A stretch of 64,000 nucleotides of DNA, from assembly GCF_007741515.1 (NCBI RefSeq), contig NZ_CP036263.1, positions 4,451,178 through 4,515,177 of the forward strand, read 5' to 3'. The position numbers and the translations under genes were made by a program. The notes beneath the pieces were generated by a model. It did no database searches. It was not told the origin of the DNA and saw only the letters and a program-made list of their open reading frames with translations. Of this stretch, positions 1 to 8,374 are shown piece by piece; positions within the stretch are counted from its first letter, which is position 1; every line of letters starts with the position of its first letter. Source of the stretch: Adhaeretor mobilis. Lineage in GTDB: Bacteria; Planctomycetota; Planctomycetia; Pirellulales; Lacipirellulaceae.

Positions 1-4
1 GGGT

Positions 5-56
5 AACTCACTCGAAGTCGTACCTTCGCAACTCACTCGAACGGAGTGCACTCCGT
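5..56. promoter_or_regulatory. Direct repeat and perfect palindrome upstream of the TRAP operon
   Basis: The 12-mer AACTCACTCGAA occurs at 5-16 and again at 30-41. The second copy runs into a perfect 16-base palindrome, ACGGAGTGCACTCCGT, at 41-56. The palindrome lies 67 bases before the GTG start of dctP, where an operator or the stem of an upstream gene's terminator could sit. No T-run follows it on either side, which slightly favours a protein-binding site. Function is inferred. Confidence 0.35.
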
Positions 57-123
57 CCGTCAGATACGATCGTTGTAAACCATAACGTGTCACTCGTCAG
101 CCCAAGATTGAGAAGCAGTTCAA

Positions 124-1146
124 GTGCTGAGCAATAGCAAATCGAATCTCCTGGCTGGCTTTCTCCTGGGCATCTTGCTATCGACAGGAGTTTTTGCTCT
201 CTGCGTGCGACACATCAGCGGCGACCGCCAGAGTGGTGGAGCCGAGATTGTCCTCAAGTTGGGCCATTCTTTGGATCAGCAACACCCGGTCCATCTTTCG
301 CTTGAGCACATGGGGGAACTTCTGCGGAAAAAGTCTAAGGGTAGCGTCGAACTGCAAATCTTCCCCAACGGCCAGCTAGGTTCCGAAACCGAGTGCATCG
401 AGCAACTGCAGCGTGGCGCGTTGGACATGACTAAGACCTCTACAGCACCACTGGAAAGTTTTCTGCCTGAATTTGCCCTGTTCAGCGTGCCCTACCTCTT
501 TCGAAATGAAGATCACGCCTGGCAAGTTTTTACTGGAGAAATCGGCAAAGAATTGCTTCGCAAAGGTGGCGAAGCCGGGCTGCGAGGGCTCTGTTATCTC
601 GATGCCGGCGCCCGCAGTTTTTACACAACTACCAAGCCTATTCTCGCTCCCAAAGACTTGAAGGGTTTAAAGATTCGAGTTCAGTCGAGTCAAACAGCCA
701 TGGAGATGGTTGAGTCGCTTGGTGGCTCACCAACCCCAATGGCTTTTGGTGAGCTCTATACAGGACTTCAACAAGGGATGGTTGACGGGGCCGAGAATAA
801 CCCGCCCAGCTTTTACTCCAACCGACACTTTGAGGTTTGCAAACATCTCTCGCTCGATGAGCATGCCCGCGTCCCCGATATCCTGTTGATTAGTGAATCG
901 ACTTGGTCGAGCCTTCCTGCCCAGGTCCAAACGTGGTTGCAGGAATCTGCTGATGAGGCGTCGGAGTTTCAGCGCAAACTCTGGCAAGAAAAAACGGCCA
1001 AGGTCTTGCTAGACGTCCAAAGCGAGGGCGTAACGGTCCATCGGCCTGAGAAGTCTCTTTTCGCAACTCAAGTGAAGCCAATGGTAGCCAAATTGCAGGG
1101 CACCGCCGTAGGAAAACTCATCGAGCGCGTCCAAGGACTCCCCTAA
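124..1146 (+). CDS. dctP: TRAP transporter substrate-binding protein (DctP family)
   Basis: This is the extracytoplasmic solute receptor of a tripartite ATP-independent periplasmic transporter, which delivers an organic or sugar acid to the DctQ-DctM membrane complex using an ion gradient. The 340 residues match the family's usual length. A hydrophobic signal or anchor segment covers about residues 9-28. The family signature is clear at about residues 180-225: KIRVQSS, then SLGGSPTPMAFGELYTGLQQ and VDGAENNP. The arginine in KIRVQ normally pairs with the substrate carboxylate. The start is GTG. The stop codon overlaps the ATG of dctQ by one base, so the two are translationally coupled. The ligand cannot be read from sequence; the nearby ceramidase-like and FGGY kinase genes may or may not share it. 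Confidence 0.93.
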   Translation: MLSNSKSNLLAGFLLGILLSTGVFALCVRHISGDRQSGGAEIVLKLGHSLDQQHPVHLSLEHMGELLRKKSKGSVELQIFPNGQLGSETECIEQLQRGALDMTKTSTAPLESFLPEFALFSVPYLFRNEDHAWQVFTGEIGKELLRKGGEAGLRGLCYLDAGARSFYTTTKPILAPKDLKGLKIRVQSSQTAMEMVESLGGSPTPMAFGELYTGLQQGMVDGAENNPPSFYSNRHFEVCKHLSLDEHARVPDILLISESTWSSLPAQVQTWLQESADEASEFQRKLWQEKTAKVLLDVQSEGVTVHRPEKSLFATQVKPMVAKLQGTAVGKLIERVQGLP

Positions 1147-1691
1147 TGAGTTCCCTCGCGCCGCTGAAACCGATGAAACGATTCCTGGACAATGTGTTGG
1201 AATCGGCAGTGATCTTCGCCGTTGCGCTTCTTGTGATTGACGTGCTGTGGGGTGTTTTTACGCGATTCATCATGGGATCTCCCAGTCGGTGGACTGAAGA
1301 GATTGCCAGACTGCTACTAATTTGGGTCGCTCTACTTGGTGCGGCGGTGGCATTTGGACGGCGTGAGCACTTAGGATTCGATTATCTTGCCGAACAGCTC
1401 GATCCTGCCGTCAAGAAGATGATGGCGCTTATCACTCAATCCATTGTCATCGCGTTTGCTTTGGTTGTGATGGTCTACGGAGGTAGCATACTGGTCTCCG
1501 AAACACTTGCTGCCAATCAGGTGACACCGGCCCTGGGCTTAAAGATGGGGTACGCCTATTTGGCGTTGCCTTTGAGTGGGCTGTTCATCGTGATCTACGG
1601 TGTTGAGCAGTTCCTGGGAATCTGCTCGACCGATGCGAAGAGTATTGAGCAACCGCAAGATTCAGGCTCCGATCCCCCGCCGCGAAGTTAG
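1146..1691 (+). CDS. dctQ: TRAP transporter small permease (DctQ family)
   Basis: This is the four-helix small membrane subunit that joins DctM in the inner-membrane part of the transporter. The 181 residues have four hydrophobic segments (about 17-35, 54-72, 92-112, 132-152) and the family pattern with WTEEIARLLLIWVALLGAAV at about residues 49-68. It begins at an ATG sharing one base with the dctP stop, and dctM follows 7 bases after its own stop. The last 25 or so residues are polar and probably cytoplasmic. The substrate is unknown. Confidence 0.9.
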   Translation: MSSLAPLKPMKRFLDNVLESAVIFAVALLVIDVLWGVFTRFIMGSPSRWTEEIARLLLIWVALLGAAVAFGRREHLGFDYLAEQLDPAVKKMMALITQSIVIAFALVVMVYGGSILVSETLAANQVTPALGLKMGYAYLALPLSGLFIVIYGVEQFLGICSTDAKSIEQPQDSGSDPPPRS

Positions 1692-1698
1692 ACATGCC

Positions 1699-2997
1699 AT
1701 GGAAATCCAAGTCGCTATCCTGATCATCAGCTTCGTGGTCTTGGTATTGATCAATGTGCCCGTAGCCGTAGCAATTGGCTTGTGCGCATTGCTCACTATT
1801 GTATCGCTGGGGACTGTGCCAGCGACTACCATAGTTGCCCAAAGACTGAGCACAGGTATCGCAAGCTTTCCACTATTGGCGATTCCATTCTTTATCCTAG
1901 CCGGCATCCTCATGGGCGAGGGTGGTATGGCAAGGCGGCTTATTGATTTCGCCTCCGCGGTGGTGGGACAATATCGTGGCGGCTTGTCCTATGTGAGTAC
2001 CATGACTTGTATGATGTTCGGTGCGATTTCCGGATCTGCCACTGCGGCCGTTTCTTCAGTCGGGGGAATGATCATCCCGGAGATGACTCGCAAGGGGTAC
2101 GATCGTCGATTTAGCGTCGCTGTGACGACGACTGCTGCAACGACGGGACTGGTCATCCCTCCTAGCAACATCATGATCGTCTACGCCGTGGTCACTGGGG
2201 GAAATGTTTCCGTCGTGGCTATGTTTCTTGCCGGCATTCTTCCTGGAATTGTGATGGGACTTGCCATCATGCTAGTTTGTCTACTCGTGAGCCGGAATAA
2301 GTCTGAACTTGCGGAAGTAGCGGCCTCCTGGAACCAAATCTTTTGGGCTGCGTTGAGGGCATTGCCAAGCTTGTTATTAGTCGTGATTGTCTTGGCCGGA
2401 ATCCTGTGGGGAGCATTTTCTCCCACTGAAGCGGCAGCGATTGCGGTGCTCTACGCCTTGCTACTGGCGGTCGTTGTTTATCGCGAGATCAAGTTGTCAG
2501 ATCTACCTCGCATTTGCCTTCAAACTGGCGCCACCACCGGTGTGATTTTTCTGCTGATCGGTACCAGCCAAGCGTTGAGTTGGGTGCTAACTTACGAGAA
2601 TATCCCCCAGGCAGTCAGCACAGCCATGTTGTCCTTGTCTGACAACCCTTACGTTATTTTGATGTTGATCAATATTCTGCTCCTCATGGTCGGCACTGTC
2701 ATGGACATGACTCCTGCAGTGCTGATCTTCACGCCGATTTTCTTGCCAGTGGTCACCAAACTCGGGATGCACCCCGTGCATTTTGGAGTGATGATGATTA
2801 TCAACCTTTGCATTGGCTTATGCACTCCCCCAGTAGGAACCTGTCTATTCGTTGGCTGCGGCGTGGGAAAAACCACGATTGCGGAAGTGACTAAACCGAT
2901 GCTGCCATTCTTCCTGGCGATGCTGGCAACCTTGCTACTCACAACCTACTGGGCACCGCTCTCAATGTGGCTGCCAGAGACACTCGGAGCAAACTAA
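1699..2997 (+). CDS. dctM: TRAP transporter large permease (DctM family)
   Basis: This is the multi-helix, ion-coupled translocation subunit. Counted from the ATG at 1699 it has 432 residues, the usual family length, and begins MEIQVAILIISFVVLVLINV. The reading frame is open back to 1600, but the extra 33 residues overlap dctQ and are polar, so I take the inner start. Family patterns include the region PFFILAGILMGEGGMARRL, the GAISGSATAAVSSVG loop at about residues 110-125, and VIPPSNIMIVYA. It closes a three-gene operon with dctP and dctQ. No regulator lies directly next to it; the GntR gene beyond the IS21 scar is the closest. Confidence 0.94.
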   Translation: MEIQVAILIISFVVLVLINVPVAVAIGLCALLTIVSLGTVPATTIVAQRLSTGIASFPLLAIPFFILAGILMGEGGMARRLIDFASAVVGQYRGGLSYVSTMTCMMFGAISGSATAAVSSVGGMIIPEMTRKGYDRRFSVAVTTTAATTGLVIPPSNIMIVYAVVTGGNVSVVAMFLAGILPGIVMGLAIMLVCLLVSRNKSELAEVAASWNQIFWAALRALPSLLLVVIVLAGILWGAFSPTEAAAIAVLYALLLAVVVYREIKLSDLPRICLQTGATTGVIFLLIGTSQALSWVLTYENIPQAVSTAMLSLSDNPYVILMLINILLLMVGTVMDMTPAVLIFTPIFLPVVTKLGMHPVHFGVMMIINLCIGLCTPPVGTCLFVGCGVGKTTIAEVTKPMLPFFLAMLATLLLTTYWAPLSMWLPETLGAN

Positions 2998-3023
2998 CGA
3001 GTAACGTCACCGGCGGTAGATAA

Positions 3024-3227
3024 TCATGCTGATTTTTGCGCCTGCTCGACTACCTTTTCTCCAAGCAGTGTGGCGTCAAATTTCGTTTCCAATGCGGTCC
3101 CAGCAACCCGGCTACCAAGAGCCGATAGTGCTTCATCTTGGGCGGACAGCATGCTCGCAATCAGTTGCAAAGGTAGTTCCGCAACTGGTTCAGGGAATAA
3201 GTGGCCGATAGTTTCATCAGAAAACAT
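3024..3227 (-). CDS. Small hypothetical protein, possibly not real
   Basis: A 67-residue frame beginning MFSDETIGHLFPEP and ending QAQKSA. Its composition is protein-like (acidic, helix-forming, with few rare residues), unlike the arginine- and cysteine-rich shadow frames opposite it. I recognise no family and see no membrane segment. It is convergent with dctM and lies between that gene and the IS21 left end, so it could also be a leftover of a larger gene. Frames on the opposite strand are no more convincing. Confidence 0.3.
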   Translation of the reverse strand: MFSDETIGHLFPEPVAELPLQLIASMLSAQDEALSALGSRVAGTALETKFDATLLGEKVVEQAQKSA

Positions 3228-3457
3228 GGTGTCCTTGGCACTCGTATCGATTGGCGAACGGCCCGTATTGAGAATCTATATATTCACTAGATCTGCCCAC
3301 CCCCAATCACGAGATGGCCTGCTCCCAAAACCTAATCCACATTCTATGAGAGTCTAATACGCATTCTAATCTAAAGTAGCGCGATTGATGTAGGGAGCGG
3401 CAGATACGGTTTGCACGAAAGCTTCATCGAGGCAGGCTGTTTCCTAGGCGGACATGG

Positions 3458-3482
3458 TGTGAATAGCGTTCGAAAAGTGCGG
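3458..3482. repeat. IS21-type terminal repeat, copy A
   Basis: Twenty-five bases beginning TGTGAATAGC are identical to 9033-9057. Their position upstream of the istA start and the leading TG dinucleotide fit the left terminus of an IS21-family element. The two copies diverge immediately outside the 25 bases. Confidence 0.65.
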
Positions 3483-3599
3483 CGCTTGGCGGGGAGATTT
3501 GGCAACTGATCGTTGCAGCGCACAGATGTGCAGTTCTTGGGATTTGGGAAGATAAGCCTTTAGCCCTCATCATTTCCAGATTCTCAGAAAGGCGCAGGA

Positions 3600-4055
3600 G
3601 TGTACGCTGACATGGAACAATGGACTGAAGTACGTCGCCGGGTGTTAACCGGCGAACTATCGAAACGCGCGGCTTGCCGCGAATATGACATCAGCTGGCA
3701 TACGCTAGCGAAGATGCTCACGCATGACGAGCCGCCCGGCTATCGGCAGTGCAAGCCGCGAGGCAAGCCGATCCTCGAACCGTCTACCCATCCTCCACGA
3801 GATCTTGGAAGCCGATAGAAAGGCCCCAAAGAAGCAACGTCACACGGCCACGCGCATCTTTCATCGTCTGCGTGATGAGCATGGTTACCCAGGTGGCTAC
3901 ACGAGTGTCCGCACTGCAGTGCGTGAGTGGAAGCGATCGACCCAGGAAGTCTTCTTGCCGCTGTCCCATCCGCCAGGGCAAGCACAAGTCGATTTCGGCT
4001 ATGCCTACATCGACTTAGCAGGTGCGTGCGAACAAGTTGCCTTCCTGGTGGTTAG
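3600..4055 (+). pseudogene. istA: istA transposase fragment of an IS21 element (frameshifted, truncated)
   Basis: The N-terminal part of an IS21 IstA transposase is readable in two frames. The first (from GTG 3600 or ATG 3612) carries the helix-turn-helix region with LSKRAACREYDISWHTLAKM and continues to KPRGKPILEP. A one-base deletion near 3780-3785 moves the match to the next frame, which continues LPILHEILEADRKAPKKQRH and then LSHPPGQAQVDFG, the start of the DDE catalytic domain. The match ends near 4055, about 150 residues into a protein that is normally around 500. Downstream the sequence is antisense nagA. The gene is dead. Confidence 0.85.
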
Positions 4056-4272
4056 CTTCATAGAGATATTGGTGAATTCCATGGCAATGAATGTCCACCA
4101 AGCCGGGGGTCAGCAAGGCTCCCATTGCATCAACTCGAACTACGGAGCTGTCAATCTGATCCGCTTTCGGATCAATGGCCTTGATGACGCTATCCTTTAT
4201 CAGGATGCTACCTGCACGGCTCCAGTGACCTGGGCGTACTAGCTGCGCGTTCTCTATAAGGGTGGCCAACAT
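4050..4272 (-). pseudogene. 5' fragment of a nagA-type deacetylase gene, cut off by the IS21 remnant
   Basis: The minus-strand frame starts 5 bases after the GntR stop and reads as the N-terminus of an amidohydrolase of the N-acetylglucosamine-6-phosphate deacetylase type. There is a beta-sandwich segment (ENAQLVRPGHWSRAGSILIK), then GALLTPGLVDIHCHGIHQYL at residues 51-70, which includes the metal-binding HxH motif. At about residue 72 the match stops, and the remaining translated residues are only the reverse complement of istA. About 300 residues of catalytic barrel are missing. The layout gntR-nagA is that of an amino-sugar operon whose second gene was destroyed. An N-terminally short but otherwise intact NagA homologue lies at 34441-35367. 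Confidence 0.75.
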
Positions 4273-4277
4273 CGCGT

Positions 4278-5054
4278 TTACTCCAGCCCATTTTCGCTAG
4301 ACGACTGAAGGCGAAATGTCGAAGTAAGGCGGAACAAATCGCTGCGATAGTAACTCGTGAAAAGTCCACACGCTTCGCCTGATGCAAGAAACATCGTGCT
4401 GACTTCCTTGAGTAGCGGGGCACCGACTTTGCCTTTGAGTCGTTTGCGATGCGCTGTTTCGGCGGCTATTGCTTCCACACTTTGTGTCAAATAGTCAATG
4501 TGGATCGACTGGACTTTTTGCCAACGTTCGAGGAATCGGATGTCGCTAAGATCTTGCTTGTCCAATTGATCAGCCACCTGTTCGGGAAGGTAAACTTCGT
4601 CGAACGCAACTGGATCATCCTTGAGTAGGTCAATCCGTCGCGCGAACAAGACACGCCCGTCAGATTTCATCTGAAGTGATGTGGCGACGTTGTCTGGAGC
4701 AGACTGCCATCGCCAAGTTTCCAGACGTCGCCCAAGCTCAGGCGCATGTGCGGCCACCGAACCACTAAAATCCGTGCCAAGAATCGGAATTCTGCGAGAA
4801 GGAGTAGGGCTTACAAAAGTACCACTGCCATGCCGTCGCTGAATGAGCGTTTCATCCGCCAGGATCTGCAAAGCGCGCCGGATCGTGATGCGAGATGCAG
4901 AGAAATTGCCACACAGTTCTCGCTCGGTTGGCAGGCGCTCACCAGCCTTGAGTTCGTTGGCTAGAATCCGTCGTCGCAGAATATCCGCTACGCTCTTATA
5001 GGCAACTTTTGAACTTGTGGCAGTCAATTGGGGCAATGACCTCGAAAGTGGCAA
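4278..5054 (-). CDS. GntR-family transcriptional regulator with UTRA domain (HutC subfamily)
   Basis: A DNA-binding repressor of the HutC subfamily, 258 residues. The winged helix is at about residues 15-85, with the motif LPTERELCGNFSASRITIRR followed by the wing RRHGSGTFV. The C-terminal half is a UTRA effector domain, with the characteristic FARRIDLLKDDPVAFDEVYL and a closing hydrophobic strand region. UTRA regulators near nagA usually sense phosphorylated amino sugars. It is divergent from the ceramidase-like gene at 5123, and a strong palindrome lies between them at 5083-5101. The gene downstream of it is the broken nagA fragment. It is probably still functional and may control the divergent pair. 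Confidence 0.9.
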   Translation of the reverse strand: MPLSRSLPQLTATSSKVAYKSVADILRRRILANELKAGERLPTERELCGNFSASRITIRRALQILADETLIQRRHGSGTFVSPTPSRRIPILGTDFSGSVAAHAPELGRRLETWRWQSAPDNVATSLQMKSDGRVLFARRIDLLKDDPVAFDEVYLPEQVADQLDKQDLSDIRFLERWQKVQSIHIDYLTQSVEAIAAETAHRKRLKGKVGAPLLKEVSTMFLASGEACGLFTSYYRSDLFRLTSTFRLQSSSENGLE

Positions 5055-5082
5055 AAAGGGGCTGCAAACCCATCACGCAAAA

Positions 5083-5101
5083 GGTTATAACCAATATGGT
5101 T
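5083..5101. promoter_or_regulatory. Candidate operator for the GntR regulator
   Basis: Two overlapping dyads fill the gap between the divergent genes. GGTTATAACC (5083-5092) is a perfect 10-base palindrome. AACCA-ATA-TGGTT (5089-5101) is a 5-base-arm inverted repeat that reuses the AACC half-site. The GT-N-TA-N-AC core fits operators described for HutC-subfamily GntR proteins. It sits 29 bases from the regulator start and 22 bases from the 5123 start, so binding could repress both directions. Confidence 0.5.
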
Positions 5102-5122
5102 TGATTATGACCACCTCGCGCA

Positions 5123-6508
5123 ATGTGTCAATCCCTCATGAGTAGCAATTCCAACTACAACGCCTACCTCCACCGAAAGGCTGGGGCGGCCCAAGTGGAT
5201 GTGACTCCGGACACTCCGCAATTTCTATTTGGGTATCCGCACTGCGAACGAACTAGCACAAGTGTTCATGATCCACTGCTCGCTTCCGCGATCTATCTGA
5301 GTGACGGGCAGAGTGGCACTCTATTCGTGGCCGTGGATGTGATTTTCCTGACAAAGGAGCAAGTGGCTGAAGCGCGCGGTGAAATCAGTCAGCAGACGGG
5401 TATGCCGGCTGAGCACATCATGATTACTGCAACGCATACCCACTCCGGTCCGATCACGATGAGTATGCTCAGTAATTCTGAAGATAGGGTAGTCCCTAAG
5501 CCCGATCCGACTTACCTAAGAAAGTTGATAAATGGAATCGTCGACGCAGGCACTCAAGCATTCAAGTACGCTCAGCCAGCGGAGGTGGGACTGGTCGTTT
5601 CTGAAGTGCACGGACTAGGGACAAATCGCCACAATCCCGCAGGGCCTTCGATCCCTGAACTGCCGGTGCTTGTCGCCCGCTCGACTCAAGACCAAAGCTT
5701 GATAGGCCTGATGTGCATCTGCTCCATGCATCCCACCGTCCTGCATGAAGATTCGACATGCATCAGTGGCGACTTTCCGTCTCTTGCAAGACAATATCTA
5801 CAATCCCAAGAGGGGCTCAACGACTTAGTCGTGGTCTACCATATGGGGGCGGCAGGCAATCAAAGCCCGCGGCACGTCACACGCTCAAATACCCTAGAAG
5901 AAGCAACGCGATTAGGAACCATTCTCGGCAAAGCCTTCAAGTCTGCCCTCGAGAATGTTGAGTATGTCTCAGATTGGAACTTAGCGTGCAAAGTTGAATA
6001 TGCGGATTTGCGCTTGCGCGAGTTTCCCTCGATACCAGAAGCGACAGTGGCTCTTGAAGAAGCAAGTGCATTCTTGGAACACTTGCGAACATCAAATGCT
6101 GAGAAAACTGAAATCCGCACAGCGGAATGTAGTTGGTTTGGTGCCCAAGAAACACTGACTCTCGCACGCTCGCACCTGGATGGCCGACTGGAAGATGCCG
6201 TCCGAACGTGCCTCCCCGCCGAGATTCAGATAGTTACCATCGACTCCTGGTCATTTGTCGGTTGGCCGGGAGAAGTCTTTGTAGAATACGCCCTGGAGCT
6301 CCGGCAACGCTATCCAGAAGCCCACTTGATCACACTAGCAAACGGAGAGTTGCAAGGTTATCTAGTGACACCTGAAGCCGTTGAAAGCAAGTGTTACGAA
6401 GCCTCCAATGCGGTGTTTGCCAGCCCCGATTCTCCACGCCGTCTTCTCGATATCACAACAGAAATGCTCCACACCTTGAGTACCGCCAATGCGGGCCCGG
6501 ATGCATGA
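5123..6508 (+). CDS. Neutral/alkaline ceramidase-like protein
   Basis: The protein resembles the N-terminal domain of neutral/alkaline non-lysosomal ceramidases, zinc amidases that planctomycetes carry in many divergent copies with unknown substrates. It has 461 residues, shorter than true ceramidases (about 650), and lacks their C-terminal domain. Motifs include AAQVDVTPDTPQFLFGYP near the start, LFVAVDVIFLTKEQV, the histidine motif TATHTHSGP at about residues 110-118, and CSMHPTVL and HMGAAGNQSPR. There is no signal peptide, so a cytoplasmic location is likely. An inner ATG at 5138 is an alternative start. The FGGY kinase follows 20 bases after its stop, suggesting an operon for a sugar-like or amide-containing substrate. 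Confidence 0.82.
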   Translation: MCQSLMSSNSNYNAYLHRKAGAAQVDVTPDTPQFLFGYPHCERTSTSVHDPLLASAIYLSDGQSGTLFVAVDVIFLTKEQVAEARGEISQQTGMPAEHIMITATHTHSGPITMSMLSNSEDRVVPKPDPTYLRKLINGIVDAGTQAFKYAQPAEVGLVVSEVHGLGTNRHNPAGPSIPELPVLVARSTQDQSLIGLMCICSMHPTVLHEDSTCISGDFPSLARQYLQSQEGLNDLVVVYHMGAAGNQSPRHVTRSNTLEEATRLGTILGKAFKSALENVEYVSDWNLACKVEYADLRLREFPSIPEATVALEEASAFLEHLRTSNAEKTEIRTAECSWFGAQETLTLARSHLDGRLEDAVRTCLPAEIQIVTIDSWSFVGWPGEVFVEYALELRQRYPEAHLITLANGELQGYLVTPEAVESKCYEASNAVFASPDSPRRLLDITTEMLHTLSTANAGPDA

Positions 6509-6528
6509 CCTGACTTACCGGTAGCGCA

Positions 6529-7902
6529 ATGAGCAATATTCTAGTCTTCGATCTTGGCACGAGCTATTTCAAGATATGTCTATTTGACGAATATGGGCAA
6601 ATCGTCGGGCTACAGCGCGTTCCAACCCCAGTGCAGCAAACCGCTGAGATGAGAGCAGAGCTACCTACGACAAGTTTCATTCAATGCCTTACTGATGCAA
6701 CGAAGAGACTGTCCCTGGAAGTAGGCGGCTTGAGTGATGTTGCTGCGGTTAGTTTTGCTACTCAAGCAAATAGCTTTGTACTCTTGGACAAGTTCGACGA
6801 TGCTCTCACATCGATAATCCTATGGAACGATCAGCGGGCGTTGGGCCTGAGTAGTCCACTCGATGAATTACAGGCGACTTCTGAATTCAAAGAAACTACG
6901 GGCCTACCGGGCTTGACTCACGAATTCTTGCCTGCAAAGACGAGCTGGTTTCAGCAGCATCAGCCGCAGGTCATGGAGAAGACCGCGAGAGTAGCTTTAA
7001 TCAGTGATTATCTAACATTGTGGTTGACCGGAAATCATGTCACCGAAGCGGGTACGGCTGGACTGTCTGGCCTGGTAGACATACATCGCCTGCATTGGTG
7101 GACTGAAGCGTGCGATAGAATCAAGCTACCCGTTGACTGGCTTCCTACTATCGTCCGAGCTGGCACTGATGCGGGTTCTCTAAGGCAGGCAGTCGCAGCC
7201 GAGCTTGGATTACCTCTGGGTTGCAAGCTAATCATTGGATGCTTGGACCAATATGCTGGAGCGATTGGTGCTGGCAATACGGAGCCCGGTTCCATTAGCG
7301 AAACGACTGGCACGGTGCTTGCGACAGTTCGTTGCTCCAATCAGTTCGAAAAGAACGCGCCACCAAGCGTATTCCAAGGCCCAACGTTTTCTCAGGATCA
7401 ATACTACCAGATGGTCTTTGGAGAGGTCTCGGCTCAACTCCTAGAAAAGTATCGCAACTCGCTGCCAGACTTGCCTTCCTTTGCTGAACTAGACAAATTG
7501 GCCGACAGCGTCCCAGCGGGTGCAGGAGGAGTCCACTTGCACCCAGACGCTGCTTCGAAAAGTGCAAGCGAGATGTTTCTCGACCGCCAAAGCCATCACA
7601 CGCGTGGGCACGATGTCCGGGCGATTTACGAAGCTGTGGCCAGCGAACTTCAGCAACAAATTGAGCTCCTCTGCAAGGATGAAAAACCGACGGTCATTTA
7701 CTCAGTAGGAGGAGCAGCGAGGAGCGATCTATGGCTCAGAATCAAGAGCGAGACGCTCGGCTGTCCTGTTCGAGTTATGGATTGCTCAGAGCCAACGAGC
7801 TTAGGAGCGGCCATTTTGGCTCAAAGCGGGTTGGCGGGCGTTTCGCCTCAAGAGTTGGAACAGCAGTGGAGGCCACGACAACAAACGCCTCGTCAATTGT
7901 GA
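6529..7902 (+). CDS. FGGY-family carbohydrate kinase
   Basis: An ATP-dependent sugar kinase of the FGGY family, 457 residues (usual length about 480-520). The N-terminal ATPase lobe opens with NILVFDLGTSYFKICLFDEY, the phosphate-1 motif. The middle has a hinge-type GCLDQYAGAIGAGN and SETTGTVLAT. The C-terminal signature is YSVGGAARSDLWLRIKSETL with the adenosine-contacting GG, followed by EPTSLGAAILA. Substrate specificity (xylulose, gluconate, ribulose or another sugar) cannot be assigned. It follows the ceramidase-like gene closely and probably shares its transcript and the GntR control. Confidence 0.9.
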   Translation: MSNILVFDLGTSYFKICLFDEYGQIVGLQRVPTPVQQTAEMRAELPTTSFIQCLTDATKRLSLEVGGLSDVAAVSFATQANSFVLLDKFDDALTSIILWNDQRALGLSSPLDELQATSEFKETTGLPGLTHEFLPAKTSWFQQHQPQVMEKTARVALISDYLTLWLTGNHVTEAGTAGLSGLVDIHRLHWWTEACDRIKLPVDWLPTIVRAGTDAGSLRQAVAAELGLPLGCKLIIGCLDQYAGAIGAGNTEPGSISETTGTVLATVRCSNQFEKNAPPSVFQGPTFSQDQYYQMVFGEVSAQLLEKYRNSLPDLPSFAELDKLADSVPAGAGGVHLHPDAASKSASEMFLDRQSHHTRGHDVRAIYEAVASELQQQIELLCKDEKPTVIYSVGGAARSDLWLRIKSETLGCPVRVMDCSEPTSLGAAILAQSGLAGVSPQELEQQWRPRQQTPRQL

Positions 7903-8374
7903 AGACAGCGGCCACAGCAGTAAGACCAAGGTCAGAGTCTATCGACCTTTGATCGCACTCGCATACGAGGAAGTTGCTCACGCTGCTCCTTGCACGATGA
8001 AGCAGCAGAGTAATGCAACCCACTGTGAGGTATAAGTGAAGTGCTAGATCCACGCCCAAATCGTGGCATAATACGCTGAGGTGGTCCTAGTTTGTCAGCG
8101 AGACGCCGACGGCAACCGACTGTTTCTCCCGTCCACAGATATAGGTAAGCACACGGGGCATCGGTTTTACTTCCCGGCTTGGCACTACGGCTTCCAAATC
8201 CTTTGCAAGCGTTACCATAAAATGTTCGATGATACGGAGTTGCGATCTTCCTATCGCGCGCTGTGGTTTCTCTTCCAGCGTGCAAAGAATATACAGCCCT
8301 TCTACAAACGCAAGTTCACGCACCCGAAGGGCTTCTCTAAGCCGGGAGATTCTGTCGAGGACCTCCGCCCATGA
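7903..8374. other. Intergenic stretch with one doubtful minus-strand frame
   Basis: No convincing gene. A minus-strand frame is open from 8761 down to 8087, but its first half lies opposite the better plus-strand frame at 8375-9037 and reads like a shadow. Its second half (about 8087-8410) has a more protein-like composition, for example WAEVLDRISRLREAL and IIEHFMVTLAKDLEAVV, and might be the tail of a decayed gene. I find no family match and no usable start codon for that part. Confidence 0.25.

Larger units (their letters stand above)
3458..4055 (+). mobile_element. Decayed IS21-family insertion sequence, left part only
   Basis: The element starts at the terminal sequence TGTGAATAGCGTTCGAAAAG at 3458, which recurs exactly at 9033. 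After about 140 bases it carries the first quarter to third of an istA transposase gene. Everything beyond roughly 4055, including the rest of istA, all of istB and the right end, is missing, and the sequence passes directly into a nagA fragment on the opposite strand. The frameshift and truncation make it inactive. Confidence 0.7.
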
